Origin: Novosphingobium sp. MW5
GTDB taxonomy: Bacteria > Pseudomonadota > Alphaproteobacteria > Sphingomonadales > Sphingomonadaceae
DNA: 64,000 bases
NCBI GenBank assembly: GCA_025938935.1
Contig: JAPCWB010000001.1
Span: 186,001-250,000, forward strand
Direction: 5' to 3'
Shown here in pieces: positions 8,182 to 17,033 of the stretch; positions within the stretch are counted from its first letter, which is position 1, and every line of letters begins with the position of its first letter. The translations under genes were made by a program, and so were the position numbers. The notes beneath the pieces were generated by a model. The model saw only the letters and a list, made by a program, of their open reading frames with translations. It did not search any database and was not told the DNA's origin.

Positions 8182-9076
8182 ATGGCGCCTGACTCGACAT
8201 TCAATTTTGAGGACTGGAGCATTGCCCGTGATGGGGTTGTGTTGGTTGTTGACGATGATCATGCCTGCCTCGATGAATATCATGAGGCAGTCACTTCGCT
8301 CGGTTATGACTGCACTGGCCACTGCTGACCCCCTATCAGCATTGCGCGAGATCGCGAATAATCCTAGGATCGTAGTTGTAATATCAGACGTCCAGATGCC
8401 TGATATGGACGGCATTTCTCTGCTTGAAGAAATGGCCGCCCGGTTCATCCAATCCCGCCCGATGGCTGCGATTGCCATTACTGGTCACCCATCGCTTGAA
8501 GTTGCAGTTTCAGCGATGCGATCGAGCGCAATGGATTTCCTTTCCAAGCCGGTTTGCAAGAAGGACCTCGCAGCAGCCTTACGAAGGGCAATGGCCCGAG
8601 TGTCAATCCAAGCCGATCGGTTGAGGCTGGACGAATTGACCAAAACGTCGACCTTGACGAATTCCGAGGCTCGGGAACTGATGGGCAGTCTCGCCGAGCC
8701 TACAGGTAAAAGCCAGCCAACCCCCAGCGACCTCATCGTACTGGCCCGATCTATGATCAAGGCGAGACAATTGCGATTCGATTTCCTTGATGCGGAACTG
8801 TTCTCGGACCCGAGTTGGGACATTTTACTTGAACTGACATGCGCAACGCTTGAGGCCAAGCCAATACCGTCGGCGAGCGCCTGCGCTGCGTCGAACGCAC
8901 CTATGACAACTGCGCTTAGGCACATATCCAGGCTCGTCGAAACTGGTATGGTAATTCGAGAGAATGACCCTGGACACGGACGGAGAATCTTCCTCAGCCT
9001 TAGCGATGGCGCTTTACTGTCGATGACTTCCTATCTGACGTCCACGTGGCATCGGCAATTTGCTGGCGGACGCTAA
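8182..9076 (+). pseudogene. Response regulator (REC plus C-terminal winged helix), frameshifted
   Basis: The receiver is split over two frames. The first reads from ATG at 8182 (MAPDSTFNFEDWSI) through VVLVVDDDHACLDEYHEA and GYDC, then hits a stop at 8326-8328. The other frame continues ALATADPLSALREI, VVVISDVQMPDMDG (phosphoacceptor Asp), AITGHP and FLSKPV. Removing one base near 8308-8313 gives a receiver that aligns without gaps to the paralogue at 10075. The C-terminal part (residues about 200-290) is MarR-like winged helix: SACAASNAPMTTALRHI and SRLVETGMVIREN. It is divergent from the H-NOX operon. It may be a real inactivation or a sequence error. Confidence 0.78.
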
Positions 9077-9458
9077 GTCAAACTGGCCAGCTTTTGGATA
9101 CCACATTGGTGGAACAAGGCTCCGTTCCGGAGGCCGATTCAATTTCGCAAGGCATGTAACTCAGCTAACTCCGCAGCTCCCATGCAGGCCAAAGAGCCCA
9201 GGGTCGCATGGCACCAGGGCCATTCGTGGCCCTGGTGCCAAATAATCCCCATTCACACCATCGCCTCATGCAAGACACTCCCTGCGTGATTGGGGGTGTT
9301 TCGCCCTCTCTTGCGCAAACTCTTTTGCTCGAGTCCCGTGAATCCTCGTGTCTTGCTGGCACCTTTTGAAATTTAAGCGCCAAAATGGTCTTTCGAATTT
9401 ACCAAAACGGACATCTTAGAAGTATGCTGGGTAAGCATATTTTCCTAGCTACCTTTCC
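9077..9458. other. Intergenic region with strong hairpin, no gene seen
   Basis: No convincing coding frame. It holds the 14-bp hairpin at 9209-9240 (listed separately) and a weaker inverted repeat, ACACTCCC (about 9276) against GGGGGTGT (about 9293). The last 100 bases are AT-richer and probably carry the promoter of the following FixJ-like gene. Confidence 0.5.
9209..9240. terminator. Perfect 14-bp hairpin with TTCG tetraloop
   Basis: TGGCACCAGGGCCA pairs perfectly with TGGCCCTGGTGCCA around a TTCG loop. UUCG is an extra-stable RNA tetraloop. It lies 130 bases after the response-regulator stop. The trailing sequence (AATAATCC) is not a clear U tract, so it could be a terminator, an mRNA-stabilising structure or a REP-like palindrome. 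Confidence 0.55.
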
Positions 9459-10073
9459 ATGACCACAGACAGCATTATCCTTGTAGATCCCCGAAAAAAC
9501 AGGCGGGAGGCGGTTCAATCAACTCTCAGGCGCTTCGGATTGCACGTACAGCAACGGTCTAGTGTCGACGAACTGCCCGTTTTTGCGCAGTCCAACGGGA
9601 TATTTCTCGTTGCTGATGAAGGCAACACAATCGAAGTTCTGATGGATTATCTGGGTGCTTCGCACTTGCCCAACTCAGTCGTGGCGTTTGGCGAAGCACC
9701 GCAAATACCGTCGGTGGTCAAGGCAATCAAGGCGGGCGTTACTGATTATCTTTCTTGGCCCATGTCTGAAGATGCCATTCTGCCAGCCATCATCGCTGCG
9801 AGCCGCCAAGTGGCATCTCGCGATGACGAAGATTCCGCTGAAGCTAATGCATTCAAACTAATCAGGAAACTGACCAAGCGTGAAATGGAAGTAATTCGCG
9901 CTGTGTCGATGGGCAAGACGAGCCGGGAAATCGGCTTGTCGATCGGAATAAGTTGCAGAACTGTCGAGATTCATCGCGGCAATGCCCTCAAGAAGCTAGG
10001 TGCCCGGAACTCATCAGAGGCAGTTCGTGTGCTACGCGACGCTTTGGTTGCAATGGAAAGCATGGGCCACTGA
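9459..10073 (+). CDS. FixJ/NarL-like regulator with degenerate receiver and LuxR-type HTH
   Basis: A 204-aa protein with a REC-like fold (residues 1-120) and a GerE/LuxR HTH at the C-terminus: LTKREMEVIRAVSMGKTSRE and ISCRTVEIHRGNALKKLGA. The receiver lacks key residues. The acidic pair is VDP instead of VDD, the phosphoacceptor strand reads GIFLVADEGN, and the conserved Lys of FLxKP is replaced by Trp (YLSWPM). It is therefore unlikely to be controlled by Asp phosphorylation. The stop TGA is followed one base later by the next regulator ATG, so the two form an operon. Confidence 0.85.
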   Translation: MTTDSIILVDPRKNRREAVQSTLRRFGLHVQQRSSVDELPVFAQSNGIFLVADEGNTIEVLMDYLGASHLPNSVVAFGEAPQIPSVVKAIKAGVTDYLSWPMSEDAILPAIIAASRQVASRDDEDSAEANAFKLIRKLTKREMEVIRAVSMGKTSREIGLSIGISCRTVEIHRGNALKKLGARNSSEAVRVLRDALVAMESMGH

Positions 10074-10074
10074 G

Positions 10075-10905
10075 ATGGGAGAGATGCCTCAGTCATTCCT
10101 TGATGATCAGACCACCATTCTTGTTGTTGACGACAATCTGGACGAGGTTGCAGAGCTTTGCGATGCGATCGACGGAATGGGTCACAACGTTAAAGGCGTA
10201 GAATCGGTGCGATCGGCGCTGCACGTCCTTGAACAGGATCGCACGGTCAAGATTGTCATAACGGACATTCGCATGGAAGGCATGGACGGCTTTGACCTGC
10301 TGGCAGAAATTGATGCCAGATATGGTCATTATCGGCCCATCGCCAAAATTGTCGCGTCGGGGTATCAAGAGTACGATTACGCCATTGAGGCAATGCGTCT
10401 TGGTGCGATCGACATCATTCAAAAGCCTTGCAGCGCGAACGCCATTAAGGCGGCGATCCGGCGCGCGCTGATTCTTCAGCACCAACGTCGTGGCCGGCCT
10501 GCGCCAATGTCCGCACCGGCTTTTGAAGAGGCTGACGCGGATGGCACTGCTATTGAAGGAAACGAAAAACTTCAGCTCATTAAAGGCATTCAAAAGCAGA
10601 GGCAGATCAGGAGCGATCTGATCGAGTGTGACTCGTTTTCTGACCCCGCGTGGGACATTTTTCTAGATTTGTGTTCCGCACGATTTTCAAACCAAAAGGT
10701 TTCTATTTCCAGTGCCTGCGCAGCAACCGACGCTCCCTTCAGCACCGCACTCAGATACGTCAACCGTTTGGTAGCCGCAGGCTTGGCGATCCGATACGAC
10801 GACCCGCTTGATAAAAGGCGCAACATGCTTGAGCTGTCGGAAGATGGGCAGGCGAAGATCGAAACTTTCCTGGCTGAAATCGCGAAGACAACTGACGGTC
10901 GTTGA
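10075..10905 (+). CDS. Response regulator with REC and C-terminal MarR-like winged helix
   Basis: The receiver is intact: TILVVDDNLDE, phosphoacceptor in IVITDIRMEGMDGFDLL, the Ser in IVASGY, and Lys in DIIQKPC. A linker follows, then a winged-helix-like C-terminus (residues about 180-270): CDSFSDPAWDIFLDLC, SSACAATDAPFSTALRYVNR and AAGLAIRYDDPLDKRRNMLE. It is a close paralogue of the broken regulator at 8182, with the same FSDPxWDI and CAA..AP.(S/T)TALR signatures. I chose ATG at 10075 because it directly follows the FixJ-like stop. A plausible output partner for the H-NOX-linked kinase; not proven. Confidence 0.85.
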   Translation: MGEMPQSFLDDQTTILVVDDNLDEVAELCDAIDGMGHNVKGVESVRSALHVLEQDRTVKIVITDIRMEGMDGFDLLAEIDARYGHYRPIAKIVASGYQEYDYAIEAMRLGAIDIIQKPCSANAIKAAIRRALILQHQRRGRPAPMSAPAFEEADADGTAIEGNEKLQLIKGIQKQRQIRSDLIECDSFSDPAWDIFLDLCSARFSNQKVSISSACAATDAPFSTALRYVNRLVAAGLAIRYDDPLDKRRNMLELSEDGQAKIETFLAEIAKTTDGR

Positions 10906-10996
10906 GCTTAAACGCATCGGCCCTCAAGGATGCTCCTGAATCCAATGAAGTCAGAATGCTTTGCCGCCTCGTCACGATTGTTAAGTGTCGAAGGCT

Positions 10997-11317
10997 TCAG
11001 ACATCGCTAGCCAAAATCTTACGGTAGGTCTGAACATGGGTCACACGCAATGCCCGCAAGCCAGCTCGCGCGATGCCCCTTGCCCACATGTCGAACTCCT
11101 CAAGCGAGATGTTGTAAGTCCTGCAGGCCTCGGTGACGTCCAGAAGCCCACCGTGCACGGCGGCTACCACTTCTGCTTTGCGACGCGGCGTCCAACGGGT
11201 GTTCGGCGGAGGAAGCATGTCCTTGGTCAGCCGCTCACCCAACGGCCCGACGGTTGATGCGGGCCGGACTGGAATATTGCTATCTAGAGCTTCCAAAAGT
11301 TTGTGATCGTGCATCAT
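10997..11317 (-). CDS. DUF1153 family protein, SciP-like CtrA-system regulator
   Basis: A 106-aa protein with the DUF1153 core LPPPNTRWTPRRKAEVVAAV, then GGLLDVTEACRTYNISLEEF and an RALRVTHVQTYR end. In Caulobacter, SciP (DUF1153) is a small HTH protein that binds CtrA and represses CtrA-activated promoters. The core is well conserved, with an extra N-terminal tail of about 35 residues. Whether it is the sole sciP of the genome or a second copy cannot be told from the window. It is alone on the minus strand between the regulator island and the type I secretion operon. Confidence 0.82.
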   Translation of the reverse strand: MMHDHKLLEALDSNIPVRPASTVGPLGERLTKDMLPPPNTRWTPRRKAEVVAAVHGGLLDVTEACRTYNISLEEFDMWARGIARAGLRALRVTHVQTYRKILASDV

Positions 11318-11416
11318 ATGATTTTTCTCGTTTTCTAGGATTTGATTACGGCGATAATCTGTTGGTGGGCGACTGCACTGGGATGGGAGAACCTAACGCT
11401 TAAAATTGACAAACAT

Positions 11417-12787
11417 TCACTGTTCGTCACGGAAGGCGCGGCTCAATTGATCAAGCAAAGGCTTGAACATGTAACTTGCAAGAGACCTGGAGGTTGTTGT
11501 TATGAAAGCTTCGGCTGGCATGCCGGTCGATACACGTAACTTCGCTTGCCTTTCGAACGCCGCAGCATCAATAGACACGTTGACGCGGTAATATGGTGCG
11601 CCGCTGCGGGGGTCTTCCGAACGGTCAGCACTGACAAATGTCACGACGCCCTGGATTTCCGGTGTCGTCTGCTGATTGAAGCCAGAAAAGCGGATGCGCG
11701 CCGCCTGCCCAACTTCTACTTGGTCGATGTCAGCTGGAGCCACTTTCGCGTGCACGACCATTCGATCGTTCTGTGGAATGATCCTCAAGATTTCCTGGCC
11801 TGCAGGAACTGCGCTCCCCAACGTCGTGAAAGCCAATGCATCAACGACTCCTGCCTGGGGGGCGCGGATCACCGACCGTTCCAAAGCATCGCTGGCGCCC
11901 ACTTGTCGAACTCTGCCGTCTGCAAGGGTCAGCAAGATTTCGTTGAGTTCGTTCCCTGCGGCGGAGCGCGCCGTTTCCTTCATGGAAAGGCTTCTGTTGA
12001 CGAGTTCCGCCAACCGGGCCTGCGCTTGGCGAATCCGCGAATTCAACGTCGCTGTTTCGCCAGCCAGGCTTACGTCGTTACGCTCCGCTTCATTGAGACG
12101 GTTGATCGTCACCAACTCCTTGCGATAAAGGTCGCGTAGTCCGCTTAGCTCAGGCGCAAGGAGACCCCTTTGGCGTGCTATTGCGGCAATCTGTTCGCGA
12201 AAGCCGGATATTTCTGCACTGATCTGGCGCTTTTGGTCTTCAATCATCGCAGATTGAGCCGCAAGATCGCTGCGCTTGATGGCCAGAACTGACCTTTCGC
12301 GGTCGATCGCCTGAACAGCTTCTGGACTGCTCGGATTCGGAATGTCTTTTGGCATATCGAACGTTGAACGGCCCGCAACCTCGGCCTCTAGTCTCGCTTT
12401 GCGGACCATAAGAGAAGTCATGCTCTCACGGGCGTATTGAGCGCCTGGTCCTGTCACCGTTGTCTCGAACTTCATCAAGACTTGGCCTGCCTGTATAGCT
12501 TGACCTTCGCGAACGAGCAGCTCTGAGAGGATACCTCCTGTTGGATGAACTATGGATTTGAACCGCGCCTCAGAGCCTGTCTCCCCGGACGCAATAACCG
12601 CGCCCGAAATTGGGATGAGAGTTGCCGCTGGCATGAACAGACCAATCACTGCCCCAAGCGCGAGCAAAGAGCGCCCCGACCGATGCGACAAGCGTGCATT
12701 TGCCAGCAATGGTGGGGAATCATGTTGCTCAAGCGCAGACTGATCCGCCTCGCGTTGCGGCAGAGGAATAACCTTAGCATCAGGCAT
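11417..12787 (-). CDS. HlyD/PrtE-type type I secretion membrane-fusion protein
   Basis: This periplasmic adaptor joins the inner-membrane ABC exporter to the TolC-like channel. The 456-aa chain has a short cytoplasmic N-terminus, one membrane anchor (RSLLALGAVIGLFMPAATLI), and a lipoyl half-motif GGILSELLVREGQAIQAGQVL. A long coiled-coil hairpin (residues about 130-290) follows, then the second lipoyl half VIRAPQAGVVDAL and a C-terminal beta-barrel (VAPADIDQVEVGQAARIRFS, RVSTGMPAEAFI). This is the layout of the HlyD family of protein exporters. The start overlaps the ABC ATPase stop by eight bases. Third gene of the minus operon. Confidence 0.92.
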   Translation of the reverse strand: MPDAKVIPLPQREADQSALEQHDSPPLLANARLSHRSGRSLLALGAVIGLFMPAATLIPISGAVIASGETGSEARFKSIVHPTGGILSELLVREGQAIQAGQVLMKFETTVTGPGAQYARESMTSLMVRKARLEAEVAGRSTFDMPKDIPNPSSPEAVQAIDRERSVLAIKRSDLAAQSAMIEDQKRQISAEISGFREQIAAIARQRGLLAPELSGLRDLYRKELVTINRLNEAERNDVSLAGETATLNSRIRQAQARLAELVNRSLSMKETARSAAGNELNEILLTLADGRVRQVGASDALERSVIRAPQAGVVDALAFTTLGSAVPAGQEILRIIPQNDRMVVHAKVAPADIDQVEVGQAARIRFSGFNQQTTPEIQGVVTFVSADRSEDPRSGAPYYRVNVSIDAAAFERQAKLRVSTGMPAEAFITTTSRSLASYMFKPLLDQLSRAFRDEQ

Positions 12788-14527
12788 TTGCGGCCACCTT
12801 GTTCATCTGCATCTCTTGCGCATGACTTTGCAGCCGTTCGATCACCAGGCGCGTAGGCCCGAAAATGCCGACTCTTCCCTTGTGCAGCCGCAGCAGATGG
12901 GTCGTCTGGCCAATAATCGCTTGCCGGTGTGTAACGATGAAAGCAGTTGCTCCGCGGACGCGCAGATCTTGCAAAGACTTGGCAAGTGCCGCATCTCCGA
13001 TCGGATCGAGGTTGCTGTTCGGCTCGTCGAGCACAACAATAGAAGGACGTCCAAAAAGTGCCCGTGCCAAGCCAATGCGTTGGCGCTGACCTCCCGAAAG
13101 CTGCATTCCGCCTTCTCCCACTTCTGTCTCGTACCCTTGAGGCAGGTTGACGATGAGTTCATGGACACCAGCCGCCTGCGCTGCCTCAAGGATTGCTTCA
13201 GGCGTCGCTGCAGGATCGAAGCGGGCGATATTGTGAGCAATCGAGCCAGCTAGTAGCTCCACATTTTGCGGCAGATAGCCGATAGCAGCGCCTAAACGGT
13301 CTGGATCCCATTGCTCTAAGGTGGCACCGTCGAAGCGAATTTCCCCTTCTGCCGCTGACCACGCACCAACAAGCGCGCGCACGAGGGAAGACTTGCCTGA
13401 GCCACTGGGGCCAATCACGCCGACCACGGATCCTTCTTCGACCGTGAAACTCACACCTTGCAGACTGGGCGTTTCAGAACGTGGTGGCGTGACAGTAAGT
13501 TCACTCACTTCCACCCTGCCTTTCGGCAACGGAAGAGGTAGCGGCGAGGCTTCTGACGATATCGCTTTGAGATGCGCATCCAGCTTCCCCCACGCTATTT
13601 TTGTGCGGGTAAAAGCCCGCCACTGCGCAATGGCTTGGTCGATCGGAGCCAAGGCTCGTCCGGCTAAGACCGAACTGGCAAAGATGGCGCCGCCCGAAGC
13701 TTGATGAGACAAGACCAATACCGTGCCAACCGTCAGCAGCGCGGATTGGATGAACATGCGGCTGGCTTTGCTGGCATTAGCCAGAACGTTGGTGATTTCG
13801 CCAAAGCGGCGTTGGCTTTCTGAATGGCGGAGGATGGAGAGCCTAACAAGATTGGCAAATCTCGTCGCCATCCCCAGCGCGGAGAGTACCTCTGCATGAC
13901 TCCGCTGGCGTTCCATCATACGCAAGCGGTCTTGGTCCAGTTCCGCAAGTGGCCCGATGTGGCGGCGCGCAACAGACTCTGCTCGCACCGTCAGCACGAT
14001 CATCACCGCTGCACCGCCAAGCGCGGCTACGCCGAGCCAGACATGCAGCATGGAAAGGACTGCGAGGAAAAGAATGACCCACGGAAGATCGATGAAGACA
14101 ATTGGCCCTGGTCCCGCCAGAAAACTGCGAACTTGCTCAAGATCACGAAGAGGGTTTCCTTGAAGTGCCAAATCCGGCTTTCGCAGCGCAAGCTTGTGCG
14201 AAGCCATTGATGCAGGCAGGCCAAGAGCCTCGTCGAGTGTCGAGGCGAGATCTGAAAGCAGCCTCCCGCGAAGCACTTCGAACAGAGCTTGGAAAATATA
14301 TATGGCAGTGGCGATCGCAAAAAGCCCCCCAAGGTCATCAGATTGGCCGACGGCATGGCACGGTCATAGACAAGCATCATGTAAATTGAGCCATTGAGCA
14401 CCATGACGTTGATCACGATGCTCAACAGGATGACTGAGAAGATGCCCAGCTTGGACCGCATTAATACCGTGCGGAGGCTGAGCGTCTGCGCCCTTGCCGG
14501 GTGTGATTCTGACAGATGCGGTTCCAC
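12780..14527 (-). pseudogene. Type I secretion ABC transporter (PrtD family), frameshifted at a G run
   Basis: It exports unfolded C-terminal-signal substrates across the inner membrane. The N-terminal frame starts MEPHLSESHPARAQTLSLRT and runs through membrane segment FSVILLSIVINVMVL to VYDRAMPSANLMTLGG. The second frame resumes LFAIATAIYIFQALFEVLRG. It then carries the transmembrane domain and a full ATPase: Walker A GPSGSGKSSL, signature LSGGQRQRIGLARALFG, Walker B SIVVLDEPNS and H-loop VTHR. The break is at a run of six G on the coding strand (plus 14325-14330); a seventh G restores a chain that aligns gaplessly with the PrtD family. There is no C39 peptidase domain. It lies between tolC-like and hlyD-like genes. 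Confidence 0.85.
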
Positions 14528-14535
14528 TGGAAATC

Positions 14536-16370
14536 CTAGTTTTCGCGAGCAGCTGGTGCGGACCAGATGCGTTCACCAAGCAGGCTTGCCTTTTTGACAA
14601 GGCAAGTCTGGCCGGCAGCTTTAAATGTCAGGCAGGCGTGTTGGGCCTGCGCCCAGTCACTCGGTCCAAGCGCCGCCAGGCGGAAAAGAGTTCGACCGCC
14701 AATCTCGATGCGAAAGACCGCTGCCTCAAAGCCGTTGCGCCTTGAATAGGGGAGATGTTCGCTGACAATTTGCCACTGCGATCGCGCAGCCTGCAGGCTG
14801 TCGAAAGCCCCAAGTTGGACTGCCCAAGAAACCGCCGGTTGAAGCGCCGGAACGGAGTCCACCTTCGGGACATCAGGAATGGAAGTTTGAGAACTGGGTG
14901 GTGGCAGATTCGGATCCGAACGTCGCGGCGCTGTACTTACTGAATCCATCAGAGATGAAAAGGCGGGCCGGGGCAGCGAATCCTGCAGAGTACCTTCAGG
15001 CTGGAGAACAGGTGACTGATCGAATTGAATGATCCCTGCCTTAGCTTTACCAAGAGCGGCTAAAATGGCCATGCTCGCGACGAGGTGATCCCGTTCAGCG
15101 TTGGCCAACTGAATTTGCGCATCCCGGAGTTCCTGCTCTGCGTTCAGAATCTCTAGGATTGTCCGAGTACCAACCGCATTTTCCATCCGGACGCCGTTCA
15201 GCGCGCTTTCGTTGGCGGCCACTGCTTGGCGGCTAGCGGCGACAAGGCTACGAGACGCCACCCATTCAGCATAGGCAGAACGCATCCGTGCGGAGACGCT
15301 CCGCTCGAGATTTATAACCTGCTGTTCGGCCTGAGTAACGCGCGCAGAAGCTGTACGCACCTTTGCATTTTGCCTCCCTCCCGCAAAAAGCTCATGCGCA
15401 TTCCGACCCCCACAGTCGTACCGAAGGCATACCGCCCTTGGCTTAAGCTGTTCTGCGGTGTCTCACCGTAATTGCTATTCGCGGTTGCATAGACCTGCGG
15501 TAGGAGATCACCCTTGGCTGAATTGAGCGAGAACCGTGTGGCTTGAGCCTCGCTGCGAGCGGCAATAACTCCCGGATTTTCTGCGACTGCTATTTCAATT
15601 GCAGCATCGGCTGTCAGGGGAATCCCAGAAATGGAAGGTAGAGGTAACAGATCCGCAGGCTTTCTGCCCGTCAGACGCTGGAATTCAGCGTCGCTCGATT
15701 CCAACGCCGCGAGTGCGGTCTCAAGTCTGCCGCGAGCTAATGAAAGCCGGGATTGGGCCTGATCGACATCTGTTCGTGTAAGATCTCGTGCGCGCAGACG
15801 CTGCTGGACGCCCTCCAGCATGGCGCTAAGATTTGTTACCGCCTCCCGGTTGAGCGTTACGATCTTGCGGTTTGTTATCACTTCAGCATAAGCCTTGGTC
15901 AGCATCAAGGTGACCTCTGACTCAACCTCAGAAATGCTCGCGCTTGAGGCATCGCACTGTGCCTCGCTGGATTTTACACCATTGCGAACGGAGCCTCCTC
16001 GGAACAATGGAATGTTGACCGAAGTCTCAGCTGCAAAGCCGTCGCCTGCACCTGGATATTTCCCTAGTTCTTTACTATAGCGCAGAGTGCCGTTCACAGT
16101 TGGCAAACCTTCCGCTCGCGCAATCGTGACTTCGGCTGCACAGCCTTCAAGACGTGAGCGAGCACTGGTTAACAGTGGTGAGAATTCGGCAGCGGCCTTG
16201 ATGGCCGAATCAAGATCCTCGGCCGCCGCAGGCTCACCTACCGTGGCGCTCAGAAACGCAAGAGCAAGCCACCCTTGGGCGCCTAAATACAGATTAGTCT
16301 TGTACAAAAGCTTGAGATGCACGTCGAAGTCCCTGAAATGCGTAGGGCCTTGCAATGCGGTTTCAGCCAT
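14536..16370 (-). pseudogene. TolC-family outer-membrane channel fused to a SPOR domain, frameshifted
   Basis: The N-terminal frame has a signal-peptide-like segment (GWLALAFLSATVGEPAAAED) and TolC repeats (VTIARAEGLPTVNGTLRYSK, VNIPLFRGGSVRNGV). It reaches GVGMRMSF and then shifts. The other frame continues AGGRQNAKVRTASARVTQAE and QVINLERSVSARMRSAYAEW, the expected second TolC half. The break is at five T on the coding strand (plus 15385-15389); a sixth T gives SFFAGGRQ. After a Pro-rich linker the C-terminus is a SPOR-like domain (SWAVQLGAFDSLQAARSQWQ, TLFRLAALGPSDWAQAQHAC). It is the first gene of the exporter operon, divergent from the RTX peroxidase. Confidence 0.83.
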
Positions 16371-17033
16371 TGCGAATTGATTAAATGTTCTTTGGATGTT
16401 CTTTCAGTATTGGTGTCAATATGACAAAATTTTGATCCGCATCGGCTACAATTGGGTCGGAATATCGACCCTTCCTGAGTGTTCGGAAAATGCTAGTAGC
16501 CGAGCTCGCCGCGAAGAGGCCGTCAGATAAAGTGCGCACCACGTTAGTGAGTCGTCCATCAACTCGCCTATCATGATCGGTCCACACGTGATTTGCTCCC
16601 TCTCATAAACGATGAAATCGAGTATCGCGATTGCGCAGAGTCACCCCAAATGCGTAATTGGCAACGTAAAGCCACATAAAGAGCAAGGCCATTTAGGAAT
16701 TGCGGACGATTCGAGGCAATTTAACCAGCCTTGTTCAGCAACAAAGGTAACGAAGCACGGTACCGTGCTTCACTTTGGCGCTTCCAAGCTTCCACAGAGG
16801 GGCTTTTCCGTTAACTAGAGAAACTAGCAGAATTTCGCGCGTTCAGAGCCGCATTAAGGTTAAAACGGGCGGTTTGGTTCAGATTTTCAAGAAAAATGCA
16901 GTATAATCAGGCGCGTAAGTTTGATCGCTTGCCTTCCAGCCTATAAAAAAGCGCGACGTCGGAGAGTGATTTCCGGCGAACCTCTTCTTCGACCGAACAA
17001 CGCCTCAAATGATGGGCCAGCTGGAGCAAGCAC
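16371..17033. promoter_or_regulatory. Divergent control region between exporter operon and RTX peroxidase
   Basis: 663 bases with no supported gene; two short open frames (about 65 codons each) show no family features. The region should hold promoters for both the exporter (minus) and the peroxidase (plus). A TATAAT-like -10 hexamer sits at 16902-16907, 130 bases before the peroxidase start, but I see no good -35 at proper spacing. It contains the 20-bp palindrome listed next. Confidence 0.5.
16752..16771. promoter_or_regulatory. Perfect 20-bp palindrome, candidate operator
   Basis: GAAGCACGGTACCGTGCTTC reads identically on both strands with no central loop, which fits a dimeric repressor or activator site better than a terminator. 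It lies about 260 bases before the peroxidase ATG and about 380 from the exporter operon start. Confidence 0.5.

Noticed and set aside
16381..16818. Two short ORFs (68 codons each) in the exporter/peroxidase divergent region
   Set aside because: No Shine-Dalgarno, no family features, and one spans the 20-bp palindrome.
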